A DNA stretch of 64,000 bases from Shouchella miscanthi (GTDB taxonomy: Bacteria > Bacillota > Bacilli > Bacillales > Bacillaceae_D): positions 3,968,001-4,032,000 of the forward strand of contig NZ_CP042163.1 of assembly GCF_007725405.1 (NCBI RefSeq), in the 5' to 3' direction. The notes beneath the pieces are model-generated. The model worked only from the letters and a program-made list of their open reading frames with translations, made no database searches and was not told where the DNA came from. Positions 38,495 through 46,722 of this stretch are shown one piece after another. Within the stretch, counting starts at the first letter, position 1; the number at the start of each line of letters is the position of its first letter. The position numbers and the translations under genes are program-made.

Positions 38495-39172
38495 GTGGCA
38501 CGTTTTAAAAAGCGGAAACGAAACGTTAAAAAGACGGTCTTAACGATTTTTGCTGTTCTGTTAATCGCTTTTGGTGCTTATCTTACAACAACAACCGGGT
38601 TCAAAATACTACATGGCTATGTCCTTTACAAGTTCATGCCTGCGGAAGAAACGTTAGTCGCCCACACCCTTTCAGGAAAAGGAGAGAGCGAGCCTGCTCT
38701 TGCCTCAACAATAAACCCTGAAGTGAGTGAGTGGCAGCCTGAAATCGGTGAAGTTATGGGGAAATTGAGCATTCCAGTCTTAGACTCAAGCTGGCCAATC
38801 ATTCATGGCACTGGTGATGAGGAGCTTGATCGAGGGGTCGGGCATTTCGATGGAAGTGTACTCCCTGGCGAAAATGACAACAGCGTCTTATCCGGTCATA
38901 ACAACACCGTCTTTCATCATTTAGGTGATGTAGGTGAAGGAGACGAGATTATCGTCGAAACGAAGAGCGGTGTGTTTACCTACAAAGTCCATACCGTTCG
39001 CATTGTTGACGAGGATGATCGGACAGTCATTGTCTCCACAGACGATGCGCAATTAACGTTAACGACTTGTTATCCATTTCACGTTGTCGGTTTCGCGCCT
39101 GAACGTTATGTTCTTGTTGCAGATCTCGTTGATTCACAGTTTAATCAGTCTTTAGCCCTTTTTACTGAATAA
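38495..39172 (+). CDS. Class D sortase
   Basis: A 225-residue membrane-anchored transpeptidase. A basic N-terminus and one membrane helix (residues ~13-30) precede the sortase barrel with catalytic His135 (SGHNNT), Cys192 (LTTCYPF) and Arg204 (APERYV). The TLTTC context is typical of class D. It should cut the MPKTS signal of the preceding gene product and join it to peptidoglycan. The start is GTG, three bases after the substrate gene, with a weak Shine-Dalgarno in the substrate's last codons; the two are surely co-expressed. Confidence 0.92.
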   Translation: MARFKKRKRNVKKTVLTIFAVLLIAFGAYLTTTTGFKILHGYVLYKFMPAEETLVAHTLSGKGESEPALASTINPEVSEWQPEIGEVMGKLSIPVLDSSWPIIHGTGDEELDRGVGHFDGSVLPGENDNSVLSGHNNTVFHHLGDVGEGDEIIVETKSGVFTYKVHTVRIVDEDDRTVIVSTDDAQLTLTTCYPFHVVGFAPERYVLVADLVDSQFNQSLALFTE

Positions 39173-39175
39173 AAG

Positions 39176-39227
39176 AAAACTCCTTTCTGGTATACTCAAC
39201 GTATGCTATAAGAAGGGAGTTTTTTTC
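39176..39227 (+). terminator. Sortase terminator overlapping the ywhB ribosome site
   Basis: Arms AAAACTCCTTTCT (39176-39188) and AGAAGGGAGTTTT (39211-39223) pair over 13 bp with one wobble, followed by T. The second arm contains the GGGAG Shine-Dalgarno of ywhB. An extended -10 (TGCTATAAG, 39204-39212) lies in the loop and may start a separate ywhB transcript. Confidence 0.7.
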
Positions 39228-39413
39228 ATGCCAATTGTAACAATTCAAATGCTTGAAGGTCGCAGTGATGATCAAAAGCGAGCACTCGTGGAGCAAGTAA
39301 CTGCAGCGGTCTCGGAAACAACACAAGCTCCAAAAGAGCGTATCTCGGTTATCATTGATGAAATGAAGCCGACTAACTTCGGTGTTGCAGGGGTTCGACA
39401 AAGCGATCAATAA
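39228..39413 (+). CDS. ywhB: 4-oxalocrotonate tautomerase-family protein
   Basis: A 61-residue tautomerase with the catalytic Pro right after the initiator Met (MPIVTIQMLEGRSDDQKRAL). The tail EMKPTNFGVAG matches the YwhB group. Such proteins form hexamers and catalyse keto-enol shifts; B. subtilis YwhB acts on 2-hydroxymuconate and phenylenolpyruvate in vitro, but the natural substrate is unknown. GGGAG lies 7-8 bases before the ATG, inside the arm of the preceding terminator. Confidence 0.92.
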   Translation: MPIVTIQMLEGRSDDQKRALVEQVTAAVSETTQAPKERISVIIDEMKPTNFGVAGVRQSDQ

Positions 39414-39415
39414 AA

Positions 39416-39454
39416 GTAAAAAGGAGCGTTCCCATTATGGACACTCCTTTTTAC
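39416..39454. terminator. Bidirectional terminator
   Basis: Eleven-bp stem GTAAAAAGGAG/CTCCTTTTTAC between convergent ywhB and the next small gene; the stop codon of the latter is in the loop. Confidence 0.8.
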
Positions 39455-39620
39455 TATGCGCATCTCTATGATGTTTGCGCACGTAGTGAGATATAAAAAA
39501 CCAATTTAACAGAATGACCGCAACCACAGTCAATCCCATCATTGGTGACGATAAAATTAAGATTAGAATTAACGGGATGCCCACAGCGAACATAAGTAGC
39601 ATAAATGTAAAGCTGAGCAA
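39435..39620 (-). CDS. Small membrane protein
   Basis: An unrecognised protein of about 61 residues with two hydrophobic segments (TFMLLMFAVGIPLILILIL and MGLTVVAVILLNWFFI) and a His/Lys-rich tail SHYVRKHHRDAH. I place the start at a TTG with AAAGGTGG about 8 bases upstream. The frame stays open 19 codons further to another TTG, giving 80 residues with a basic N-terminus, but without a good Shine-Dalgarno. Function unknown. Confidence 0.55.
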   Translation of the reverse strand: MLSFTFMLLMFAVGIPLILILILSSPMMGLTVVAVILLNWFFISHYVRKHHRDAHSKKECP

Positions 39621-39723
39621 AGATGGCGCCACCTTTCTTCTCTTGTCATGGTGTTCTCTTGCTTTTAGTGTATACAACGATACGCGCCATAACTACAAAA
39701 CTGCTGTAAAATAAAATGTAAGA

Positions 39724-40224
39724 CTATGAACCTTCATAGAATATTTGACGCTCTCTTAGCATTGTTAAATAGGTTTCTGCATGAAGCCACTCTTGATCTG
39801 AATAGCGAGAGATGAGATGAGGATCACGAACACCATCGCCTTCCATTTGTTGAAAATACAGCAATGCCGCCATTTGTTCGAGGGTCGCTAGCGGCTGCTC
39901 ATTTAACGCTTTATACATAGGGGTAAAGCTGTCTTCTCCTCTCTTTGTACGTAATGTATGTAAAAACCCTTCACCCTCTTCTGTTAGTACATAAACAGAA
40001 TCAATGTCATGCTGTTCCTCTTGAAGAAAGTGGAGGTTGCACAGCTCTTCCAATCGTACGAATAAATCCTCTGAATATGGACCTAATCGATGATAGCGAT
40101 ATTTTTCCGCAAACGGGGCCCCAAAAGACTTAGCAATATAAATGATTTTCTGCAGTTTCTTATGTTCAATCGTATTCTCACATAAGGAAAAAAGGTTCAA
40201 TACTTGTGCATGATGGGTTAGCAC
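39724..40224 (-). CDS. ywgA: YwgA-family protein
   Basis: A 166-residue protein, the same length as B. subtilis YwgA. It starts MLTHHAQVLNLFSLCEN from a GTG with AGGAGGG upstream, then shows KKLQKIIYIAKSFGAPFAEKYRYHRLGPYSEDL. The last part (YHRLGPYS) and winged-helix-like pattern resemble SocA/antitoxin-like DUF4065-type domains, but function is unknown. It follows the HD-domain gene ywfO after 11 bases, the same pairing as in B. subtilis. Confidence 0.85.
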   Translation of the reverse strand: MLTHHAQVLNLFSLCENTIEHKKLQKIIYIAKSFGAPFAEKYRYHRLGPYSEDLFVRLEELCNLHFLQEEQHDIDSVYVLTEEGEGFLHTLRTKRGEDSFTPMYKALNEQPLATLEQMAALLYFQQMEGDGVRDPHLISRYSDQEWLHAETYLTMLRERQIFYEGS

Positions 40225-40235
40225 GTTAGCCCTCC

Positions 40236-41516
40236 TCACATTTGTTTCAGAATGGATTCGATTTTAAGCCTAATAGACGAATCAAGTGATGCAATCGTAT
40301 CAGCTGGGTAATAAAGCTTATGATCCGTTCGTTTCTTCCCTGAGATCGATTCAACTACATCTGATTCGCTTGAAAGCTCCTTTAATTGACCGTTTTTCAT
40401 TAGCAGTTGAATCGGTACCCTCTGTTCTTCTCCTGGCCTGTACACGTCGTATGGCAAGTCTGAAGAGGAATCTATTTCCAAATAATAATCGGCATCCATT
40501 CCAGCTTCCCAAAAAAGTTCTTGAAGAGCCATTATATCGGTTAACCGCTCGTTTGGATGGCATTCTACATATGCAAACAAACGACGATTTAAAAACCGAT
40601 GACATAAGTCTTCTAAGATTGGATCATCTTCTTTTTGCCAACACTGAAAATAATAATGCATGACAGATTCATCTAATTGTAAGTAATCGTTGATTGTCAT
40701 TGCGCCTGAGAAAATGGACTCAAAATGATGCGGAGGCTGTTTGAATGGATACCCCTCTTCGTGCAACGCTTTTACCCGTTTTAGAATTTTACTCAGGATC
40801 ACTTCAGAGCTTCTCGTAACCGGATGAAAATATACTTGCCAGTACATTTGGTAGCGACTCATAATATAGTCTTCTACGGCGTGCATGCCACTTGCTTTCA
40901 CAACGACTTGATCGTCCATCGGTCGCATCACCCGCAAAATTCGCTCCAGATCAAATTGACCGTAGCTCACACCGGTATAATAGGCATCCCTTAATAAATA
41001 ATCCATGCGATCCGCATCAATCTGACTTGAAATCATACTCGTTACAAGCTTGTTTGCAGACGTTTTCTCAATGACAGCGGCAACTTCTTTCGGGAAGTCT
41101 GCATGCACGTGACGGAGCACTTCATTCACCTCTGTATCGCCGAGGATGATTAGCCTCGTCCATTCCTCGTGATCGGTATCAAATACTTTTTCAAACGAAT
41201 GGGAGAACGGTCCGTGTCCAATGTCATGGAGTAAGGCTGCGCTAAGCGCTAGAAGTCGATCCTCATCATTCCACATCGGTTTATCGCTAAAGTTGGTAAT
41301 CAATCGCCTCATAATCTCATACACACCTAAAGAGTGATTAAAGCGGGAATGCTCCGCACCATGAAAGGTAAACGATGTCGTCCCTAATTGACGAACCCTT
41401 CGCAAACGCTGAAATTCACTCGTCCCAATTAAATCCCATAGTAACTTGTCCTGCACATGTATGTAGCGATGAACAGGATCTTTAAACACTTTTTCTTCTG
41501 TTAGCCTTATGGACAT
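40236..41516 (-). CDS. ywfO: HD-domain phosphohydrolase YwfO (dNTPase-like)
   Basis: A 426-residue HD-superfamily enzyme. The metal ligands are seen in AEHSRFNHSLG (first His), ALLHDIGHGPFSHSFE (HD pair) and further Asp/His in SQIDADRMDYLLRDA. This matches the dNTP triphosphohydrolase-like group typified by EF1143 of Enterococcus faecalis, which hydrolyses dNTPs in a nucleotide-regulated way. The start at 41516 has GGGGGGAG upstream; 22 codons of open frame before it are not used. It is in one operon with ywgA. Confidence 0.9.
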   Translation of the reverse strand: MSIRLTEEKVFKDPVHRYIHVQDKLLWDLIGTSEFQRLRRVRQLGTTSFTFHGAEHSRFNHSLGVYEIMRRLITNFSDKPMWNDEDRLLALSAALLHDIGHGPFSHSFEKVFDTDHEEWTRLIILGDTEVNEVLRHVHADFPKEVAAVIEKTSANKLVTSMISSQIDADRMDYLLRDAYYTGVSYGQFDLERILRVMRPMDDQVVVKASGMHAVEDYIMSRYQMYWQVYFHPVTRSSEVILSKILKRVKALHEEGYPFKQPPHHFESIFSGAMTINDYLQLDESVMHYYFQCWQKEDDPILEDLCHRFLNRRLFAYVECHPNERLTDIMALQELFWEAGMDADYYLEIDSSSDLPYDVYRPGEEQRVPIQLLMKNGQLKELSSESDVVESISGKKRTDHKLYYPADTIASLDSSIRLKIESILKQM

Positions 41517-41581
41517 GCTTCTCCCCCCTTTTATCCTCTTATTATAAAGTTTCTCCTCCTTTAAAAAAAGGCTTGATCTCA

Positions 41582-41616
41582 TAAAAAAAAACTCAAACCG
41601 AAGGATCGGTTTGAGT
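41582..41616 (-). terminator. Terminator of the symporter gene
   Basis: Eleven-bp perfect stem ACTCAAACCGA/TCGGTTTGAGT with a 4-base loop and nine T on the minus strand. Confidence 0.93.
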
Positions 41617-41629
41617 CTCGTTATTCATG

Positions 41630-42865
41630 TTAAGCAGAGATTTCTCCCCGCCGCTTTTCGTTTCGATCAACAATAACAGCTAGAACCGCATCACCTGTAA
41701 TGTTTACAGCTGTTCTCATCATATCAAGTAAACGGTCAATACCAATAATTAATCCAATTGCATCTGGTGGCAACCCTACTGAAGTTAAGACCATCGCAAG
41801 CATAATCATGCCGACACCAGGCACCCCTGCTGTTCCGATACTTGCCAGTGTCGCCGTTAAGACGATAATAAGCATTTGAGTGATCGTTAAATCGACCCCG
41901 TACACTTGGGCAATAAAGACTGTGGCAACAGCTTGCATAATGCCTGTTCCATCCATGTTGATTGTTGCTCCAAGAGGCTGAACAAATCCAGAAACCTGTT
42001 TAGAGACACCTAAGTTTTCTTGAGCAGATTTCATTGATAAGGGTAGCACAGCATTTGAGCTTGACAAGCTAAATGCCATTGTCATTGCTGGCGCAAAGCC
42101 TTTAAAGAACTTCACAGGACTCATTTTTCCTAAGAAGTACACAATCAACCCATATACGATAATACCATGGAAAATTAATACACCTGTAACGGTAAGGAAG
42201 TAAGACAACAGTGAACCAACTGCTCCCCACCCTGCTTCACCAAGAGCAGATGCAATTAGTGCAAACGCACCAATTGGAGCAAATGCCATGACAAACGTAA
42301 CAATTTTCATCATAATGTCGTTAGCTTGTACAAAGAATACTTTGACTGTTTCTACTTTTTTACCGAGCATGGCCATAGCAAGTCCAACAAATATAGCAAA
42401 CGAGATAATTTGAAGCATTTCCATATTCGCCATTGATTCAATTGGGTTATTTGGAATAATATTGACTAACGTATCCATAATTGGTACAGAATCGGCTACT
42501 TCATAATCCTCAGCAATACCATCACCAAGAAGGCCCGGTGAACCTGGCTGAACGATTTGAGCGGCAATAATTCCAATAGTTAATGAGATAGCAGAAGTAG
42601 CGAGAAAAAAGATAACCGTTTGTATCCCCATTCGTCCAAGTTGCTTTGGGCTCCCTAAATCAGAAATACCTACAACTAGCGAGAAGAATACAAGCGGAAC
42701 AACCACCATCATTATGAGACGTAAAAAGACCGTACCGGCTGGATCCAGGAGGTACTGGTTTAGCCAGTTAAATGCATCTTGCGAAAAATAAGGTAAAATT
42801 AGACCTAGTAATGCACCAAATAATAAACCTAATAAAATATTTCGTGTAAGCTTATTCTTATCCAC
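41630..42865 (-). CDS. Dicarboxylate/amino acid:cation symporter
   Basis: A 411-residue DAACS-family transporter (GltP/GltT/DctA-like). It has about eight membrane helices and two re-entrant loops. The signature motifs are MAFSLSSSNAVLPLS (hairpin 1), the NMDGT motif, and the transport-domain helix with IDRLLDMMRTAVNITGDA. The Arg in the last helix (MMRTAVN) suggests acidic amino acid transport, but the SSSN instead of SSSS and the exact substrate need a functional test. The start is GTG with GGGGGA at 7 bases. It stands alone with a strong terminator. Confidence 0.9.
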   Translation of the reverse strand: MDKNKLTRNILLGLLFGALLGLILPYFSQDAFNWLNQYLLDPAGTVFLRLIMMVVVPLVFFSLVVGISDLGSPKQLGRMGIQTVIFFLATSAISLTIGIIAAQIVQPGSPGLLGDGIAEDYEVADSVPIMDTLVNIIPNNPIESMANMEMLQIISFAIFVGLAMAMLGKKVETVKVFFVQANDIMMKIVTFVMAFAPIGAFALIASALGEAGWGAVGSLLSYFLTVTGVLIFHGIIVYGLIVYFLGKMSPVKFFKGFAPAMTMAFSLSSSNAVLPLSMKSAQENLGVSKQVSGFVQPLGATINMDGTGIMQAVATVFIAQVYGVDLTITQMLIIVLTATLASIGTAGVPGVGMIMLAMVLTSVGLPPDAIGLIIGIDRLLDMMRTAVNITGDAVLAVIVDRNEKRRGEISA

Positions 42866-43063
42866 TTAATTTCCCCCAAACGTATTCGACATTCTTTCTA
42901 TTCCGTTTACTATTTTCTACAATCTTCACAAACATTTACTAAATCGCTTACTTTTTGTAAAACTTTTTTCAGTATAACGGCTGGATTGAAATTGCGCAAC
43001 TTCCTTTTTATAGGAAGGCTATTTACATGGTATACTAGTAGCGGCATGAAAGGAATGATTTTA

Positions 43064-43891
43064 TTGGCTAATGTATCACCATTCCAGTCTAAAGTGAGTA
43101 CGTGGAAGCTTGTTGATCACAGCAAAGAATACTTACAAACCAGTGCTTTACATTCTTTTGCTTATGACGATTTGCTGTGCACTCTAGCCGGCAAAAAAAA
43201 CCAACCTTCCCTCCGATTTTGGGTTCATCAAAATACAATTGTATTAGGGACACAAGACTCACGCTTAGACTCTATAAACGAAGCAATTACGTTTCTAGAA
43301 AAAAATAATTACCAAGTTGTTGTCCGTAATTCAGGCGGTTTAGCCGTTCTGTTAGACGATGGTGTTCTTAATCTTTCTCTTATTTTTCCTGGTGAAACAA
43401 CATCTTCTATAGATGGTGGATACGAGCGTATGGTTGCGTTGATTCGGGCCATGTTTCCTCAAGCGACTATTCATACAGGTGAAGTGGTCGGATCCTACTG
43501 CCCTGGAAGCTACGACTTGAGTATTGACGGCAAGAAATTTGCAGGCATTTCACAACGGAGAATACGTGGCGGAATTGCTGTGCAAATTTATTTATGTGTC
43601 ACAGGCAGTGGAGCCCAAAGAGCTCACATCGTAAAACAAATGTATGAGCATGGGATTGGACAGTCAAAACCTTCTTATACCGTTCCTTCCATTGATCCAG
43701 CCGTAATGGGTTCAATAAATGAATTACTAAATACGACCTATACGGTCGAAGAAATTGTTCAACGTACAATCGACACTGCGCTAACCTTTGGTATTACGCT
43801 TGAACACCACGTGCTTTCAGAAGAAGAAGAGCTGCTTTTTGAAGCACAGCTTGAACGAGTAACGCAACGTCAAAATCGTTGTCTTCATTAA
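43064..43891 (+). CDS. lipL: Octanoyl-[GcvH]:protein N-octanoyltransferase
   Basis: A 275-residue amidotransferase that moves octanoyl (or lipoyl) groups from GcvH to the E2 subunits of oxo-acid dehydrogenases. It has the LplA/LipB fold with RFWVHQNTIVLGTQDSR, VVVRNSGGLAVLLDDGV and the catalytic Cys146 in GSYCPGSYDLSIDGKKFAG. I start it at the TTG at 43064 (MANVSPF), which has AAAGGA upstream and matches the MAN start of B. subtilis LipL (YwfL). The frame runs open to 42986 across the promoter (extended -10 TGGTATACT at 43027-43035), so the longer version is unlikely. Confidence 0.93.
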   Translation: MANVSPFQSKVSTWKLVDHSKEYLQTSALHSFAYDDLLCTLAGKKNQPSLRFWVHQNTIVLGTQDSRLDSINEAITFLEKNNYQVVVRNSGGLAVLLDDGVLNLSLIFPGETTSSIDGGYERMVALIRAMFPQATIHTGEVVGSYCPGSYDLSIDGKKFAGISQRRIRGGIAVQIYLCVTGSGAQRAHIVKQMYEHGIGQSKPSYTVPSIDPAVMGSINELLNTTYTVEEIVQRTIDTALTFGITLEHHVLSEEEELLFEAQLERVTQRQNRCLH

Positions 43892-43896
43892 GAAAA

Positions 43897-43928
43897 TAAG
43901 CTTTCGGAATGTAATCCGAAAGCTTTTT
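43897..43928. terminator. Bidirectional terminator
   Basis: Eleven-bp perfect stem AAGCTTTCGGA/TCCGAAAGCTT between convergent lipL and pta. Confidence 0.88.
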
Positions 43929-43929
43929 C

Positions 43930-44925
43930 TTATGCTTTTTGCGTTTCTGTTTGCGTAATAGCTTGCATAGCTGTAATCAAACTTAACTTATACACATCGT
44001 CTACGTTACAACCACGTGATAAATCGTTCACTGGTTTATTTAAACCTTGTAAGATTGGTCCAATTGCATCGTAGCCACCAAGTCTTTGAGCAATTTTATA
44101 GCCAAGGTTACCTGACTCTAGGCTAGGGAAAATAAAGACATTCGCTTCACCTTTTAACGGTGAATCCGGCGCTTTCTTCTGCGCAACTGCAGGGACAAAC
44201 GCTGCATCAAACTGGAACTCTCCATCAATAACAAGGTCAGGACGGCTTTCTTGAGCGATCTTCGTAGCCGCAGATACCTTTTGTGTTTCTTGAGACGATG
44301 CAGAACCAAGGGTTGAGAATGACAACATGGCTACCTTTGGATCAATCCCAAACAATTTAGCCGTGTCTGCCGTTGCCGTTGCAATCTCAGCTAACTCTTC
44401 TTCATTTGGTGAAATATTAATCGCACAATCACCGAACACAAACTTTTTGTCTTCCTTTACCATCACAAACACACCAGATGTGCGTTTAATGCCAGGTAAT
44501 GTTTTAATAATTTGTAAAGCTGGACGAACCGTATCTCCAGTTGAATGGGCAGCACCGCTCACTAAGCCATCTGCTTTTTCCATGTAAACAAGCATCGTCC
44601 CAAAATAATTTACGTCCATAAGAAGTTCACGCGCCTGCTCTTCCGTTGCTTTTCCTTTACGTCTTTCAACGAAAGCTTCGACCATGGCATCAAGGTGTGC
44701 ATACGTCTTTGGATTATAAATAGTTACATCATCGATCTTTACGTTTATTTTATCAGCAAGAGACGCAATCTCGTCTGGATTTCCAATTAAAATCGGTTCA
44801 ACTACGTTATCCGCTGCAAGCTTAACCGCAGCTTCAAGAACACGTTCATCGGTTCCTTCTGGCAATACGATACTTGGTTTATGAGACCCTACCTGCTGCT
44901 TAATATCAGCAAATAAATTACTCAC
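43930..44925 (-). CDS. pta: Phosphate acetyltransferase
   Basis: A 331-residue enzyme converting acetyl-CoA and phosphate to acetyl phosphate in overflow metabolism. Family motifs: IVLPEGTDERVLEAA at the N-terminus, GAAHSTGDTVRPALQII, FGDCAINISP and the C-terminal LQGLNKPVNDLSRGCNVDD. A cre box upstream (45035-45048) points to CcpA control, as known for B. subtilis pta. GAAGGAGGT precedes the ATG. Confidence 0.96.
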   Translation of the reverse strand: MSNLFADIKQQVGSHKPSIVLPEGTDERVLEAAVKLAADNVVEPILIGNPDEIASLADKINVKIDDVTIYNPKTYAHLDAMVEAFVERRKGKATEEQARELLMDVNYFGTMLVYMEKADGLVSGAAHSTGDTVRPALQIIKTLPGIKRTSGVFVMVKEDKKFVFGDCAINISPNEEELAEIATATADTAKLFGIDPKVAMLSFSTLGSASSQETQKVSAATKIAQESRPDLVIDGEFQFDAAFVPAVAQKKAPDSPLKGEANVFIFPSLESGNLGYKIAQRLGGYDAIGPILQGLNKPVNDLSRGCNVDDVYKLSLITAMQAITQTETQKA

Positions 44926-45025
44926 GTTAAATAACCTCCTTCAGTTTTCGTTCTTCCTCTATTTTAGGATACCCTGCTTTAGAAGAAAAGGAAACAGACT
45001 CCTATAAAGCGTTAATTTTAAAAAT

Positions 45026-45054
45026 TGACACATTGATTACGCTTACACATAAAT
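45026..45054. promoter_or_regulatory. cre box inside the promoter spacer of the crotonase gene
   Basis: Read on the minus strand, TGTAAGCGTAATCA (45035-45048) fits the CcpA consensus WTGNAARCGNWWNCA. On the plus strand it fills the 17-base gap between TTGACA (45026-45031) and CATAAA (45049-45054), a likely promoter for the gene at 45112. The position would block that promoter, while for pta it is upstream, in an activating position. Confidence 0.7.
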
Positions 45055-45111
45055 AAAGGGTTTTCATTTGTTATGATCGAATTATGTAGAAAACCATTCT
45101 AGGAGGATTTT

Positions 45112-45861
45112 ATGAGTGACCAACTGGTAAAACTAGCTATTAAGAACAATGTCGCAACGATTACCTTAAATCGACCAGAAGTAAGAAATGCTTTAAACGA
45201 TGAGGCTCACGAACAACTTTATAGAGCATTTGAAGAGGCCGACGAACATAGTGAGGTTCGAGTTATTGTGTTAACAGGAAGTGGAAATGCTTTTTGTTCT
45301 GGAGCCGACTTAAAATCCATTGACCCAGATGATCTAGAAAATGTAAATTACGGAAGAATTTTAAGAGAAACGTACAATAAATTAATTACCCTTATGGCTC
45401 ATATTGGCAAACCCATTATCGCTCATATGAATGGTGTTGCCGTAGGAGCAGGTCTTAGTATCGCACTTGCCTGTGATTACCGCGTTGCAGATAAAGAAGC
45501 CAGTTTTGGTTTAGGATTTTTGAAAATAGGTCTTGTTCCTGATGCAGGAATGTCTTACTATCTACCCCGGTTAGTTGGCTATCCTAAAGCATTAGAGCTC
45601 GCTATAATGAATACCATTTCTAGTGAGAAAGCATTAGAAATCGGTCTAATTAGTAGTATTGATGATATTGATACAACGATACAAAACTGTTTGGCGCTGC
45701 CACCAACGGCTTATCGGCTAATGAAGAACAATTTCAGGGAGAGCTTCGATCATCATTTAGCAGAGCTATTAGAAATGGAAGTAACCGCTCAACGAGAAGC
45801 TAGTGAATCAAAAGAACACCGTGTAGCTCTTGACTATTTTGTGAATAAAAGCAAGCGATAA
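45112..45861 (+). CDS. Enoyl-CoA hydratase/isomerase (PaaG-like crotonase)
   Basis: A 249-residue crotonase. It has NRPEVRNALNDEAHEQL, the oxyanion-hole strand NAFCSGADLKSI, GVAVGAGLSIALACDYRVAD (second oxyanion Gly) and LKIGLVPDAGMSYYLPRLVG. The Asp in GLVPDAG with no Glu at the hydratase position suits isomerases of the PaaG group rather than a classic hydratase. Substrate unknown. CTAGGAGG precedes the ATG. It is divergent from pta with a shared cre box and stands 72 bases before hemQ. Confidence 0.85.
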   Translation: MSDQLVKLAIKNNVATITLNRPEVRNALNDEAHEQLYRAFEEADEHSEVRVIVLTGSGNAFCSGADLKSIDPDDLENVNYGRILRETYNKLITLMAHIGKPIIAHMNGVAVGAGLSIALACDYRVADKEASFGLGFLKIGLVPDAGMSYYLPRLVGYPKALELAIMNTISSEKALEIGLISSIDDIDTTIQNCLALPPTAYRLMKNNFRESFDHHLAELLEMEVTAQREASESKEHRVALDYFVNKSKR

Positions 45862-45933
45862 CGTTTCTCATTCAGTATTTATCCCTCCTTATGGTATAGT
45901 GTATAGAGAGATCGTTAGAGGAGGATTTGTACG

Positions 45934-46683
45934 ATGAATGAAGCAGCTAAAACCCTTGATGGTTGGTATGTTTTGCACGATTTTCGCAAGATCGACTGGA
46001 GCTCATGGAAGGCGGTTCCACAAAGTGAGCGAGATGGTATGATTGAGGAATTCACGTCCCTATTAAACCAATGGAGCGATACAGAAGCAAATGGTAAAGG
46101 AAGCCACGCATTGTATTCAATCGTTGGTCAAAAAGCAGATCTTATGATCATGCTTCTTCGTCCAACGATGGAAGAATTAAATCACATTGAGCTTGCTTTC
46201 GATAAGTCTGGACTAGCCGATTACACGCTTCCGACTTATTCGTATGTTTCTGTTGTTGAATTAAGCAACTATTTAGCAAAAGAATCTGATGAAGATCCTT
46301 ACGAAAACCCTTATGTTCGCTCACGTCTTTACCCTGAACTACCTAAATGGAAGCATGTTTGTTTCTACCCGATGGACAAACGTCGTGAAGGCAACGATAA
46401 CTGGTACATGCTGCCGATGGATGAGCGTAAAGACTTAATGCGTAGCCATGGCATGATTGGGCGCAGCTATGCAGGCAAAGTAAAACAAATCATTTCCGGT
46501 TCTGTTGGTTTTGACGACTGGGAATGGGGCGTGACATTATTTTCTGACGATGTCCTTCAGTTTAAGAAATTGGTTTATGAAATGCGTTTTGACGAAGTGT
46601 CGGCGCGTTACGGAGAGTTTGGCTCTTTCTATGTCGGCAATCTATTAGAGACAGATGCGCTCTCTAAGTATTTTCATCTATAA
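45934..46683 (+). CDS. hemQ: Coproheme decarboxylase HemQ
   Basis: A 249-residue chlorite dismutase-family protein that oxidatively decarboxylates coproheme III to heme b, the last step of the Gram-positive heme pathway. The catalytic Tyr145 ([10 protein letters not shown]) and the proximal heme ligand His172 ([14 protein letters not shown]) are in the same numbers as in Geobacillus HemQ. GAGGAGG precedes the ATG. In B. subtilis (ywfI) it also lies next to pta. Confidence 0.97.
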   Translation: MNEAAKTLDGWYVLHDFRKIDWSSWKAVPQSERDGMIEEFTSLLNQWSDTEANGKGSHALYSIVGQKADLMIMLLRPTMEELNHIELAFDKSGLADYTLPTYSYVSVVELSNYLAKESDEDPYENPYVRSRLYPELPKWKHVCFYPMDKRREGNDNWYMLPMDERKDLMRSHGMIGRSYAGKVKQIISGSVGFDDWEWGVTLFSDDVLQFKKLVYEMRFDEVSARYGEFGSFYVGNLLETDALSKYFHL

Positions 46684-46687
46684 GTAA

Positions 46688-46722
46688 AAAGGTTCATCGC
46701 CTATGGCGATGAACCTTTCTTT
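46688..46722. terminator. Bidirectional terminator
   Basis: Fourteen-bp perfect stem AAAGGTTCATCGCC/GGCGATGAACCTTT with a 3-base loop between convergent hemQ and yidC. Confidence 0.92.

Noticed and set aside
42986-43063. N-terminal extension of lipL from an upstream ATG
   Set aside because: It would cover the promoter region and lacks a Shine-Dalgarno; the TTG start agrees with the family.
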